DNA of 64,000 bases from Theobroma cacao (GCF_000208745.1 NC_030859.1:17730128-17794127); one strand, 5' to 3'. Shown: positions 1 to 11,460, counted from the stretch's first letter. Numbers and translations: made by a program. Notes: generated by a model from the sequence alone, not told the origin.

Positions 1-605
1 GCCATACATCATGCCAAAAAAGAAGGTCTCCCTTACCAATCCTCTATCGTATTTGTTGTCCAGATATGTCTCTACCATGAAGCATCCGTTTCTAGGTTAG
101 AGAATCTCGAAGTTTGGGTGAGATTAGCTGAGGAATTTGCTCAGTACAGTACTTGGCTTTCATGTATTGTGTCCACAAGCTGCTACATGTTTGAAAACGC
201 CACCAAAGTTTTGCAGAAAAAGCCTCCACTACATCTTGTAAACTACGGATGTCTAGACCACTTTCTGAGCTTGGAAAGGTAACTTTGTTCCATGATGACC
301 AATGTATGTGTTTGCTGTCCAAAGTGTCTCCCCATAAAAAACTATTAAAAAGTCTGTCTATTTTTTCAATGACACTCACCGGGGGCTTAAGCACTTGAAG
401 TAGGTATAATGGCAAAGATGATAGAACACTTCGTATTAGTGTAATGCGTCCACCAGTTGAAAGGACTTTATTCTCCCATCTAGTGATCTTCTCTCGGATT
501 TTCGTAATGAGTGAGTCAAAAAGCATCACTTTCTTTGGTCCTTTGTAAAGAGGAGCTCCCAAATATGTAACTGGTAGAGCCTTGTGATGGAAGCCTGTGG
601 TTTGA
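1..605 (-). pseudogene. LINE-type reverse transcriptase fragment, running off the left edge
   Basis: This is a piece of a plant non-LTR retrotransposon ORF2, from the stretch just C-terminal of the reverse transcriptase core. Reading leftwards, the frame starts near 604 with HHKALPVTYLGAPLYKG, the usual plant LINE 'TYLG-P' motif. It continues through WENKVLSTGGRITLIRSVLS and FLWGD to a TAG at about 89-91. Past that stop the same frame goes on (RIGKGDLLFWHDVW) with a second TAG before it; both look like mutated Trp codons. There is no zinc-finger or RNase H part inside the window, because the 3' portion lies beyond base 1. Upstream of 605 the homology stops, so the piece is truncated at both ends. 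It is not the same copy as the LINE at 11,461-13,167, although both share the RIGKG...FWHD motif. Confidence 0.8.
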
Positions 606-749
606 GTAATTAGTTAAATTACTTTAGCCTGTGGTAGAGTCTTTGGCTCAGCTAAATTAGTTATTTTAGTATATGATAAGAATATTAATATAGCTAAATT
701 AGTTACATTTTGGTATTATATTTAAAAAAGTTTTTAAATTATTTTAAAA
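606..749. other. AT-rich spacer between LINE fragment and duplication edge
   Basis: About 145 bases of AT-rich sequence with short repeated words (AGTTAAATTACTTTAGCCTGTGG-like phrases occurring twice around 575-640). No gene or element is recognised. The segmental duplication starts at its right end. Confidence 0.5.
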
Positions 750-1140
750 AAATTTAATAAGTTTTTATTTTTTTATTGTGTTCAATCAAACCCCTATACT
801 TGTATTTTGAATTAAATAGGCACTTGTAACTAACGGTTCATTAAGTACTGTTAGTTGAAACGTCACTTCTCATTTTTTATGTCCATGTGGCACTGATATG
901 GCATTGATGTGTAGGTTGAAAAATATTATATAACTATATCATCATGCTATATTAGTGCATGACATGTCATCATCCATGATAACATGTCAGCATACCAATA
1001 TCATGTGGTATAAAATGATATATAAGAGCCTATTTGATTAACAATAATTAGTTAATCATTACTTGTAAAAGCTTATTTGATTCAAAATAAAAAAAATAAA
1101 GATTTGATTGAACGTAATAAAAAATAAATATTTATTTTAA
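750..1140. mobile_element. Fold-back MITE (MULE-like), copy 1
   Basis: About 390 bp bounded by long imperfect inverted repeats. The left arm (about 752-840) contains TTCAATCAAACCCCTATACT and TTTTGAATTAAATAGGC. The right arm (about 1,043-1,140) reads the same motifs on the other strand (GATTTGATTGAACG, TTATTTGATTCAAAATAA). The middle holds further self-complementary words such as GACATGTCATCATCCATGATAACATGTC. There is no coding capacity. Long-arm fold-back structure suggests a non-autonomous Mutator-like element; the target duplication is not clear because the flanks are A/T runs. The left end coincides with the duplication breakpoint. Confidence 0.6.
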
Positions 1141-2188
1141 AATTTTCTAAATAATTCATGAATTTTTTAATGCATTGTACCTAATTGATTCTATTATTCA
1201 TCACCTGTTTTGCAAGTCATTATAAAATTTCTTAATGAAATTCTTTGTTAAAAACATGTTAATGTCCCTAAGGCCTAAATAAGAGGTGTTCACAATAATA
1301 CATATTTTGTTAAAAGGCTAGGTGGGCAATGGGGACTTTTAAGTTAATGCTACTCAATCTGCCTATGGAACTTTGAAGATTGAAGCCTTAGAATTTTTTA
1401 CAAACTGGCAGATAACTCAACTACGCCACCACCGCAATTGCAACAAGCAATTCTCTAAAATGTCTGTGATTAGTGCAAATTTGTAAGGACAAGAATTCAG
1501 TGTAAAGGAGTATCCTTGATACCGTATGACAGAAACCCAATATTCCATAGAATATAATGAGTGTGAGTGATTTAACTTATCAGCAGCCACCTGAATTCTG
1601 TATGCTTATCATTCCAATAAGTTGGAGGGGAGAAGGAACACCAAGAAAGTTGACAACAACTGAACCCAAATTGTATCTGTCTGTCTGCTATTTGATAACA
1701 CGGGTGCATTTTATCTAGTAGCTTGGATGTGATTTTTGATTAGAAAATGAATGGAAGCATCAGATTCAAAAACAAAAGATGCAACTGAGATTCTTGGAAC
1801 AATTTCTGCCATTTCCATGGCCTCAACTAGCACAGGGAAAAAAAAAAAAAAAGGGTCAACCACTAGCACACCTTAGTGGAATCTGAATCAGACGTCAGCA
1901 ATTCTACTATGTGTGTACTCACATGAAGCAAATTCCCAAACCAAAAAGATTGTTTCATTTGAGACCAAATTCTGAGAAACAAAGAAAAAGAGATTCTGGG
2001 ATTCTCTCATTTTCATTCAGTACAAGGGTCCTTAACAGCATTAGCTTACAGCATTACTTTATAATACCGAAACATTAAAAAAAGAAGAAGGAAAAGCCCC
2101 ATATATGACATATGTCTAACACCTTTTAAAAATGATAGAAACAAAATGGGGATGTAAAGACAAAAAACCCCATCCCTTAATGGTAGAA
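1141..2188. other. 3' flank of WAT1-type gene, copy 1
   Basis: Non-coding, moderately AT-rich sequence downstream (in transcription sense) of the transporter pseudogene, including a homopolymer A tract near 1,840-1,853 whose length differs in copy 2. It may contain the 3' UTR and polyadenylation signals of the minus-strand gene, but none can be assigned. No other gene is seen. Confidence 0.5.
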
Positions 2189-4252
2189 CTAAACTTTGAA
2201 CGATGTTTGGTCTTGGTTGGCTTTCATGGGGGATTCTGGCACGGGCATGGCAATGGCAACTGCTGACAGCTTGTTTGCTTCTGCTAATTTTTTAAATTCA
2301 ACTTCATTGGCTTCTATATCTTCAATTACTAGGATTGTGTTGCCATTTGCTTGGATCTTAACTGGTTCAGGGATCTCTTCCTCATTGACCTCTTTCTCCT
2401 TGTTTTCCTTGTGCTTTCCCCAGAGGACTGAATAAAGCCCTATAACTATCCAGATTGCTCCTATCACCCTGCAAATTAATCCACAAGGGGATTTGATTAA
2501 TTCCTATGCGATTCATTAAAACCAAATCAATTCATGCAAGTGATTCTTTTTTATTTTTATATGTTATAAGAAAAAAAAAAAGAGAAGTGATGCTTGATGA
2601 AATATTCAATTGTCAGTGGTTGTCACTCTATGAAATAGAAGTACAAAATTGTATCTAATGATTAAGGATGGTACAAGTGGGGGATACAACAAATTAGAAT
2701 AAGTGCAAAACCGGCTATACAAGGATATGTAAGAAAGGATACATGCATGCATGCAGAAAAATGTAACAGTGAGTGAAGGAGAAATTAAAATTTACCCTCC
2801 AAGAAAAATCTTCTCTGCCAGGATGAAAGACCCCATGATTGCAACTATGATCATCATCAGAGGGCTGAAAGCAGTGGCAAATACTGGACCTCTTTTCTTT
2901 ATCACCATTCCTTGAACATAGTATGATATGCTTGATGTGACAATTCCCTGTAAACATTAAAAAATTAGAATAGAGACAACACACAAAAGCCACTTTTTTT
3001 ATATGTTTATATAGGACTAGAAACAGAGAGAACAGAGAACGAGGTTTATTACAGCATAGGCAGCAGCAAGGAGGTTCATGTCCCAGCCAATTTGCCAAGC
3101 TGAGGTCTTGCGCTCCATCACAAATGTCACAACAATAGCTTATAGAGTGCCCACAAAGCACACTAGTGATGTGAGAGAAAGATGATGATTCTTGTATGTC
3201 TTCAATGCTTTTGCCTGGTAATGATAACAATTAAACAGTGAAGTTAGTTAATTTGTTGGGGAGGAGGGTGGGGCGGTGTTCTTGTTTTCTAAAATTTTGC
3301 TGTTTAATTACCTGTAAGACAAAGAGGGAAGCCCAGGCGAGGGTGGCAATGATAAGGAGGATGGAGCCTTTGACCCAATCTTTGTCAGTAGTTCCAGCAG
3401 TGTCAGTGCCGGTCGACTGCCTAGGATGGATACTCTTAGTCCAAAACAATTCAACAATGGGTCCTTTATTTAATGTCATCAACATTGCCCCTGCCACTGT
3501 CACCAATGTTCCCACTATCTTTGCCTGACACCTCACTTTCTTTACATCAATCTTCTCCATCCTATTCATTACCAAACCAAACAAAAATTAAATTTGAATC
3601 CGTTAGTCAGCCTTAACCAAATCTACTCTGCAAATATGAAAAAGAAAATCCTAGTTACTGATCATGATTCATGCGCATACCGGCACATAACAGCCATGAC
3701 AAATGTCATTGCAGGAAGGATATTGCTCATAGCACATGAGAAAGTTGGAGATGTATATTTCAACCCAGCAAGTAGAAGTTCTGATCAATCACCGGCCTGT
3801 GTTTTTTTTATCAGGAAACAATAACTTTGCTTTACTTTAAGATTCCAGTGCAAAATCAATGCATTTGAAAGAAAAGGGTTTCAGCTAAAAACTAACCCCA
3901 GAAGAGCCAGAATGAATATTTGCATGAAAACTGGGAATGTTATCTTTGATTGCCCTCTCCTGAAATGTTAAAACATAGTTACATTCAGCATATATGTATT
4001 TCTTGTGTGAGCTGATCATGTTGCTATCTACATATTTCAATGTTCTTCAAACCTTTCGAAAATCAAAGCAAAGGGAGCTATGACTGCAGTTGCAAAAGCA
4101 TGCCGGTAGACCACCAGGACATAGTGGCTCATGCCTCTGTTAAGTGAAACTTTGGTGATAATATTCATGCCCGCATAGCCGAACTGCAATGAAATCATTG
4201 CAAAGTAAGGTTTGGAGCTCTCCAGGAAGCTACCACATCTCAACTTCTCCAT
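2189..4252 (-). pseudogene. WAT1-related (MtN21/EamA) transporter, copy 1, disabled
   Basis: This belongs to the plant WAT1-related family of 10-helix membrane transporters of the drug/metabolite superfamily; the founding member exports auxin from the vacuole. Seven exons on the minus strand have good splice sites: 4053-4252 (MEKLRCGSF start), 3897-3959, 3681-3796, 3312-3561, 3053-3214, 2796-2947 and 2189-2468. Family motifs are present in order: LQFGYAGMNIITKVSLNRG, VYRHAFATAVIAPFAL, DQNFY, KKVRCQAKIVGT, WQIGWDMNLLAAAYA, GSFILAEKIFLGG and a charged C-terminal tail. Two lesions break it. Exon 3 is 116 bp instead of the 117 needed by its phases (one base missing near 3764, giving a stop). Exon 5 has TAA at 3140-3142 where the family usually has a Gln codon. 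Copy 2 has both lesions. Splice sites and all other exons are intact, so inactivation looks fairly recent. A short or alternatively spliced product cannot be excluded. Confidence 0.85.
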
Positions 4253-4414
4253 TTTTCTTAACTATTTGGGAGAAATTTGATGGAAAATTCGGAAAAGAGA
4301 GAGTTTCAGTTCTGAGAAGAAAGAAATCTAGAGGAAAAGAGAGAGGAAGAATTGAACACCCTGAGAACAAGTGTTTGTGTTTCTCCCTAAAGGAGAAGGC
4401 GAGGAAGGGACACA

Positions 4415-4426
4415 TATTTATATTGG
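4415..4426 (-). promoter_or_regulatory. TATA/CCAAT promoter of the WAT1-type gene, copy 1
   Basis: On the minus strand CCAATATAAATATG places a CCAAT word directly against a TATAAATA box, about 165 bases upstream of the ATG at 4252. Transcription would begin near 4,385 and leave a purine/pyrimidine-rich leader of about 130 bases. The same motif is kept in copy 2 (about 38,372-38,383). Assigned by sequence and position only. Confidence 0.5.
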
Positions 4427-7241
4427 TTTGGAGTGAACTGTCCATGTCTCAGGCATGTGGGTGCATCTGTCAATATGTTACTTTACTATACGAAAATTTA
4501 TCTGAAAAAAGCTAGGTAAGGGAAAATATTACAAAGTTTTTAAACTCCTACCATATGATAAAACATCGTTTACTCTACACTATTCTATCAAAGACCTCTT
4601 TCAGTCCCTTACTCTCAACTGCAGCAAATCAAATCATTCTATTAGCCAAGTTTAGCAAGCCTATATACTTTACTAATTACTGCTTTCATCACAATTTTTT
4701 ATCTTTAGAATTAAAATTTACAAATAAATTTCATTTGTAGACTACTTAGGAATATTTCATTTTTATTATTTACCTCATCCGCATTTAAAAATTTTTTTTT
4801 TTCTCAAATTCGACATTCTCTCAATAAATTCTTGAATATTAATGAAATTTTATCACGTCAATGTCACGCATATTAATGTAAAAATTTTAGATAAAAACGA
4901 AAATAAAGTATTTAAAAAAAGTCATAAATAAAATATAATTATTGAATATTATATCATTGATAAATGATTATAAATTATTCAACTCTTAATGATGTATATG
5001 ACATACCAAATAATTGAATCAATAGTTGACGTGTGAGGCAGGATTTGATGCGGTGACATAAAACCGAGTGAGTTCATGGAAAGTTATTCTTTATGATTAT
5101 CCATATTATATGCTATGCTCAATATGCAAGAGAAATAGAGGGTTTGGCATTTTAATTATATATAAAATTATTAATTAATTTGTATTTTTTTTCTAAAAGC
5201 AAGAAAGAGAGGTGGATAACACGTGGCAAATAGTGGTGGGGTATCTGAGTCACTTTCTGCATGGTTTAGTGTAGGTGAGGTAAGCTTAAAGTGACACTCT
5301 ATAGCTATATTATATCGTACTTTTTTGTTTATTTGTATTTTGAGAGAGAGAGAATCATGATCTTGAAATTAGGCAAAACATATATTCTAGCATCTCTTAC
5401 ATTCTCTATAGTGTTGATTATTCACCTAACATGGCGTCTAAATGTTGTGGAACAAGATTTGGCCGTCATGCCATCCTCAATTTCTTTCCAACATGTAAAA
5501 CTCTGCCATGCATAAATTTTCAATTAATCATCTACACACTCCAATTTATCCAAATCTTTTAACGAAATAATATGTCTAATTTAATTAATTATTTGATCAA
5601 TCACGTCTAGACAAAAACCATTAATAATGACTCCTTTTCATATCGAGCGGTCAAATTTTTTGACTCGTACATTGTTTTCTCGTAGCATCTGAATTTTTGA
5701 TATAAAATATATCTTGATGACAAAGTAAAAAGAAAAGAAGATACTTTCTTTGAACTTGACATTAGAATCTCCCGCTTTCTTTCACTCATGCTGATGTTTT
5801 ATATTAAAAAAAGAAATTGTAAAGCTATATTTTCTAAATTTAATAATCAATTTTTTCATCTTAAAAGCTTACGGATATATTCATATTTTAAAATTTTTGA
5901 CAAAAAGTATTTTAGTTAAATATAAGTTAACGTTTCTTAACTCGTGATTAATTCAATCATTGAACATTACACGTTGATATATCGTAACAAATTAAAAGAC
6001 TTTAGATTTTGCAAATGGAAGAAGATTGAGTAATGATGAAGAAAATCTTTTTTTTTTTATCTTAAGAATTATGAAGGATTTTATTCCAAATAAAGATTGG
6101 GGGAAGAAAGAGTGATGTGTGGGGGTAGGGAAAAAAACAAAGAACAAAGAGGGGGGCCTAAAAGAGTGAAGGAAAAAAAAAAAAGGAAAGGAGTTTGCGT
6201 AGAAGACGGGACCTTTAGCGATTTGGATAATTTGTAGTTGAAACTGACTCGGCGCAAGAGTGAAGCAGCAATAACCATCCTCTTTCTCACGCCTACACCA
6301 TTTCCTGTCTTTGGATTATTTTTTCTAGCTTTGTCTCAGCTGTTCGCTTCGTGCTCTTTGACCCTTTGTCCCAATACCCAACGCAACTAGTTTCCTAACA
6401 CTGTAGCTAGACATGGAGTCACTGTTCCAAGTTACAAAGATTATAGCCTAGGTACTTTCTGTTTTATTGATGCCCTACAAGAGGATTTATTAATGAATTT
6501 TTTCCCTATATGTGACAGTTAATAGGCTTGTGTTATGTGCTCATGCAATTTTAAACTCTGAAAATAAAATTTAAGTAAACATAAAAAAAGAAATTTATAT
6601 TTTTTAAATTTAAACCTAAACTCGTGTAGTTTTAAACTTTAAAAATAAATATTAAATAAACTTAAAAACTCAAAAAAGCAAAAGCACAAGAAAGGAAGAA
6701 ATGAGAAAACTTTTTAGAGAAACATAATACTTTGTATTTTTCAACATTTAAGATGGTATGAGATTGGGCTTAAGTTCCGAAACATAAAAATTGAGCTACA
6801 CAAAGGGATGGACCCCATGACTTCACAAGTTCAGCCTCCTTTTCACAATACTTTGGGGATTTTTCTTTATTGGTAAATAATTTATAGATTTCCTTTGCTA
6901 CTTGACTGATTGCAGCTTTTGTAAAAGGAGGTTGGAGTTGCTTGGTTGAGGGGATTCCACTAATGTCCCTCTTGATCTGCCGCTAATGGCATTGGCAGAT
7001 GGAGCTAGGAAAATGCTCGACCTAGAGATTCCATGAAATAGGCAGTTAATTATTATTTTCCATGACAAAATTACTAATTGTATTGCATAGTTAGAGATTG
7101 ATATCGGATCCGTGAGTATGAATTTAAACACCCCCCTTTTGAAAACTTTGGCTTCAATATTCTTAATAAATTTGAAATTAAATATAAATTTAGATTGCCA
7201 CTTGACTTCAACGTGAACATAACAAGGGATGAACAAAGCCA
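4427..7241. other. Intergenic DNA of copy 1
   Basis: AT-rich sequence with no recognisable gene. Notable points are the site TATAT at 4995-4999, which is the empty target of the solo LTR found in copy 2, a G-box-like ACACGTGGCA near 5,220, a GA run near 5,342, and homopolymer tracts near 4,790 and 6,050. A minus-strand reading frame at 6,081-6,290 differs from copy 2 at several residues, every difference changing the amino acid, so it is not treated as a gene. Around 5,455-5,495 the two copies carry unrelated short sequences. Confidence 0.5.
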
Positions 7242-7399
7242 GTTGTCATTAGGAGTGTGCAGTGGTCAGTTGCAATTGAGCAACCGACCGCAGCCGTCAA
7301 TTGTTGCAACTCACGGTTTGGCTCAACGGGTTGCAACGATCGGCCTCGTTGGTCGATCGGTTCGGTCATCAGAGGGGATGAACTGATCAAGAAACTGAT

Positions 7400-7885
7400 C
7401 AATTAAAATTATTGGTAATATGCTAGAATTAATGTTAAGAATTATGTTTGGAAATTTTGTTGAGAATTATTGTTTGGATTTTCAATTAAAATGATTGGCA
7501 ATATGCTTGAATTAAACATTAAGAATTATGTTTGGGAATTATGTTGAGAATTATTGTTTGGATTTTCAATTAAAATGATTAGCAATATGCTAGAATTAAA
7601 CATTAAGAATTATGTTTGGGAATTAGGTTGAGAATTATTGTTTGGATTTTCAATTAAAATGATTGGTAATATGCTAGAACTAAACATTAAAAATTATGTT
7701 TAGGAATTAATGTTTAGAATTATTGTTTGAATTTTCAATTAAAATAATTGGCAATATGTTAGAATTAAACATTAAGAATTATGTTTGAGAATTAATGTTT
7801 AGAATTATTATTTGGATTTTCAATTACAATGATTGGCAATATGCTAGAATTAATGATTGGAATTAATATTTGGGTATTTTTTTTT
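7400..7885 (+). repeat. 84-bp subterminal tandem repeats in the hAT element, copy 1
   Basis: Six direct units begin with CAATTAAAAT at 7400, 7483, 7567, 7651, 7736 and 7821, so the period is 83-85 bases. Each contains ATTGGCAATATGCTAGAATT and GAATTATTGTTTGGATTTT. Subterminal repeats in hAT elements commonly bind transposase; that role here is an inference. Confidence 0.85.
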
Positions 7886-7891
7886 TTGTAG

Positions 7892-10176
7892 ATGTCAACT
7901 AATGAGGAAACAAATTTGGCAACTAGTGAGACGCCAATATCAACATCAACATCAACACCATCAAAATTTAAATCCCATGTTATTGCTAGTTCTACTGAAG
8001 CCAACAAAACATGTGAGGTTGTAAGCAAAATGTGGAAGTAAAGGGAACCACCTCAATCTACATCGGTTGTGTGAGATCACTTCACTAAATGTGTTGATTA
8101 GAAAGATAATAAGACGACTAAATGTTCTCATTGTGGTAAAGAATTTTTGTTGATATAAAAAAATGGAACATCTTCATTGAATAATCATATTAAAGTTTGT
8201 TCGAAGTTGAAATTGGTTCATGATAGTGAGGAGAACAAGTAAATGGAATTAGTTTTTAGTTCGAGAGGAGATGAGCTAGGTAGTTGGAAGTTTGATCAAG
8301 AGACAATTAGGAGAAGTTTAGCTAAGATGATCATTTAGGATAAATTGCCTTTTAAGTTTGTGGAAAGTGAATGATATAGGAAACAGATAAACAAAGTATG
8401 TCATAGATTTTGTATACCATCACAATGGATTGTTGCTAGGGATTGTTATAAAATTTATATTAATAAAAAAAACTCAGATGAGAAGATTGTTAAGATCATG
8501 TCCTAGTAGAATGCGTCTCACCACTAACACATGGACTTCAATACAAAGAATTAATTATATGTGTTTAACTGTCCATTTTATTGATAATGATTGGAAGTTG
8601 TAAAAAAAGATTTTGAACTTTTGTCCCATTACTAGTCAAAAAGATGAGTCCATTGGTCAAGCAATTAGTAAATGTTTGCTTGATTAGGGGATCCAAAAGA
8701 TTTTTTCTATCACTGTTGATAATTCTAGTTTAAATGATGTTGCAATAGGACATTTGAAGAAAATAATTTAATGTTGCTAGAACTAGTATTTTAGGAGGTA
8801 GAGTTTTTCATGTGAGATGCATTGCTCATATTGTAATCTTATGGTGTTTGATAGATTGAAGGATATCAATAACTCAATAGCTCGTGTTAGAGATGCAATG
8901 AGATATGTTAGACAATCCCTTGCTAGATTAGCCAAGTTTAAGGAGTGTGCTACTAGTGCGGTAGTTGAGAGCAAGTGTTTATTGTGTTTGGATGTGAGCA
9001 CTAGATGGAATTCTATTTTTTTGATGTAGGGTACAACTTTGAAATTTCAAAGGGCTTTTGCATCATTTGAGTTGTGTGAAAATAGCTACATACATGAGCT
9101 AATAAGGTTGGGAGATAGCGTGCTCGATGATAGAGATTGAGCAAATATGAGGAGGATTTCTCATTTCTTGAGAGAATTTTATAATTTGACCTTGAGTGTT
9201 TTAGGCACATTTTAATAACTGCTAATTCTTTACTAGATTCCATTTTTAATGTGTATACCACTTTGATTGAATGGCAAAATGGTGATGATGTTGATTTATG
9301 GTCTATGCCAATTAAAATGAAAGAGAAATTTGACAAGTATCGGGGGAATGAGGACAAAATGAATTTAGTGTTGTTCATTGTCATTATACTTGATCTGAGG
9401 AAAAAGCTTTCTTATGTTGAATTCACTTTGCTAGAAATGTATCCTCCCACACAAGCCTCAATGATGTTTTTTTGGGTGACACAAACAATGGATGAGTTGT
9501 TCGTTGTTATAGAAATATGTCACAATCTTTATCTCATGTTGGTTAAAGAGGTTAAGAGTGTCCAACACCCATCGGACAAGGCACTAGTGATATTTGTAGT
9601 AATAGCGTTGCTTCAATTTTGATTGGCAATGACATAAAACATACTAAAAAAAGATTGGATAGGTTCAAGAAGCACCGGTTAAACACTAGGCCAAAAGAGC
9701 TGAAAACGGAATTGGAGAAATATTTATTTGAGCCTGTAGATGATGAGGGTTTCAATGATGATGAGTTTGATGTTCTCATGTGGTGGAAACTCAATCAATT
9801 TAGGTTTTCTATGCTTGTCGCTATCATTTGTGATGTTTTGACTGTTCCCATATCAACAGTTGCTTCAGAGTTCACTTTTAGTACTAGTGGACTTTTGCTT
9901 GATGCATATAGGAGTTCTTTGACTCCTAAGGTAGTGCAAGCACTTATTTGTGCTCAAGATTAGTTACATGGATTGGCATGTGGTGATTCAGATTTGATTA
10001 AGGATGATTTGGACGAGCTCGACAAACTTGATTTTGGTAATTATTTTATAATTTTATTTGTAATTTAATTTATTAGATTTGTCAAAGATCAATTTACTAT
10101 ATTTGTTATTTTATTTTTAGTTTTGTCTAATATTGCATTGGAGACAATAGCTGAGTTTGAGCCTGAGTCAGACTAA
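7892..10176 (+). pseudogene. hAT transposase relic with BED finger, copy 1
   Basis: The frame opens at ATG 7892, directly after a TTTTTTGTAG acceptor (MSTNEETNLATSET). It then shows a BED-type zinc finger (KCSHCGKEF...LNNHIKVC), the hAT core with LDVSTRWNS and KFDKYRGNEDKMNLV, and the C-terminal dimerisation region (VPISTVASEFTFSTSGLLLD). A final small exon after a GT-AG intron at about 10,040-10,123 ends in EFEPESD and TAA at 10174-10176. At least eight in-frame stops and a one-base loss near 8,835 (between CIAHIV and LMVFD) disable it. Copy 2 has the frameshift too, but fewer stops. The protein would have been a RICESLEEPER-like transposase of about 650 residues. Confidence 0.8.
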
Positions 10177-11024
10177 CGTGTTATTTCCATTAGCTATTTG
10201 CACTTTTCAAGTAATGTTATCATTAGGTACTATGCAATATTTACATTAGAATTATAATTCATTTAGGTTATCTTACCACAATAATATACACTATTTATAT
10301 ATTTGTTTTTAACCTTTTTAGAAGCATGTTTTGCAAAATTGTTGAATTGGAGTTGGAGGTCCATCTTTTAAAATTTAGTGATTTATGTTATGAAACTTTG
10401 AGTTATGTAACTTCTAATCCAAAATTAAAGTCATAAAGGATATCTCTTCTTTGTTTATTTATTGTATGATGATTAATGATGATTTCTTTGTGATCATATT
10501 TAATTAATTGGCTTAAACTTATAAAACTTTTGAAACTAATGTTTATTTATTATATAAAGATTAATGTTTATTTATTGAATGAAGATTAATATTATTAACC
10601 ATTTGAAAGAAATAAATAGGTCCAAAGGATTACATATAAATAAATGGACCCAGAGTGGCAATTTACAAGGGGTTTTGTAAAAAAGCTTAAGTCAAACAAA
10701 AAAAAAATGCCATTTACAAAGGGTAACACAAAAAAAAGCTCAAGTCAACCCATTTCAAAAACTGACTTAAGATCGACTGAACTAAGGTCAGTTTTAACCA
10801 ACCGAAACTAAGTTCTTGCATGGTTTGGTTAGGTTGGTTTATAGAACAAATTTCTTAGTCGATTTTTATCAAAACCGAATCAAAAATTGACTAAACAGAA
10901 CCAAGCTCATCCCTAGTTGTCTCGTAGTTTTTACTAGTTTTACAAATTTGTATTTCTAATTAATTGATGTTTTGCATAATATTTACATCATTTTGCTCAA
11001 AATTCAAATATTGAGGACATATAG

Positions 11025-11353
11025 TCAATAAATGAAATCACTTGGGTTAAGGTTTTGACTAAAGAGATCTTGATATTGAGCTATAATATCTTCTCTTATT
11101 AACAAGGAAAAAAAGAAAACTAAAAATAATTTCCCATCTATTCTATTAGTTTTTCTTTTTAAATTTTTTAATATATATATGAAATCAAAGATTGCATGTA
11201 AGATTTTTAAAAGGGTATTTTTTAAAGTTTTTCTTTCAGTAAATGTCAATAGCACGTGGCTTCCCCCCATTGGTCTTAGTTGCCCACTTACCTCTTCAGT
11301 GGAGAGTCTTGAAAGTACTTTTGATATGGAGATTGTTTGCCTAAGCTTGCTAA
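11025..11353 (-). pseudogene. RRM-type LINE ORF1 remnant, C-terminal part, left of Copia-1
   Basis: Read on the minus strand from 11,353: SKLRQTISISKVLSRLSTEE, then GQLRPMGG and LLTFTERKTLKN, in the style of the gag-like first ORF of plant LINEs downstream of its RRM. The frame continues directly from the remnant at 17,781-18,330 if the intervening Copia-1 element is set aside, and the joining codons agree. After about residue 55 the similarity fades. The copy-2 equivalent lies at about 48,206-48,534. Recognition is by style, so a host RRM gene relic is an alternative. Confidence 0.5.
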
Positions 11354-11460
11354 TGTTACAACTAATACAAGCTTGATTAGTACATGTGGACAAAACTTTC
11401 ATATCTTGTTTCCTTTTGCTTCGTTGTATTGGTTGTTTTGATGCACCTTTGTTTAAGCTT

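Larger units (their letters stand above)
7250..10915 (+). mobile_element. hAT DNA transposon, copy 1 (complete, inactive)
   Basis: The element begins TAGGAGTGTGC and ends GCTCATCCCTA, degenerate terminal inverted repeats of the TAGGGGTG-GC type seen in plant hAT elements. It is flanked by 8-bp sequences GTTGTCAT (7242-7249) and GTTGTCTC (10916-10923), matching at 6 of 8 positions, the target duplication length of hAT. Inside are a block of about 84-bp tandem repeats (7400-7885), an intron-like stretch ending in a TTTTTGTAG acceptor, and a transposase relic (7892-10176). The last 700 bases are AT-rich and carry GGTTNGGTT-type words. The element is duplicated as 44,459-48,096. Confidence 0.8.

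Noticed and set aside
3238..3528. Plus-strand open frames over the WAT1-type exons (also 2196-2435 and the copy-2 equivalents)
   Set aside because: They are antisense shadows of well-defined minus-strand exons with splice sites and family motifs.
6081..6290. Minus-strand frame of 69 codons kept open in both duplication copies
   Set aside because: The copy-to-copy differences I could see change the amino acid each time, the sequence is low-complexity (F, L, P rich), and no domain or splice context is present.
11179..11376. Plus-strand frame before Copia-1 as a captured exon
   Set aside because: The opposite strand gives a recognisable LINE-ORF1-like sequence that joins in frame with 17,781-18,330; the plus-strand frame has no identity.
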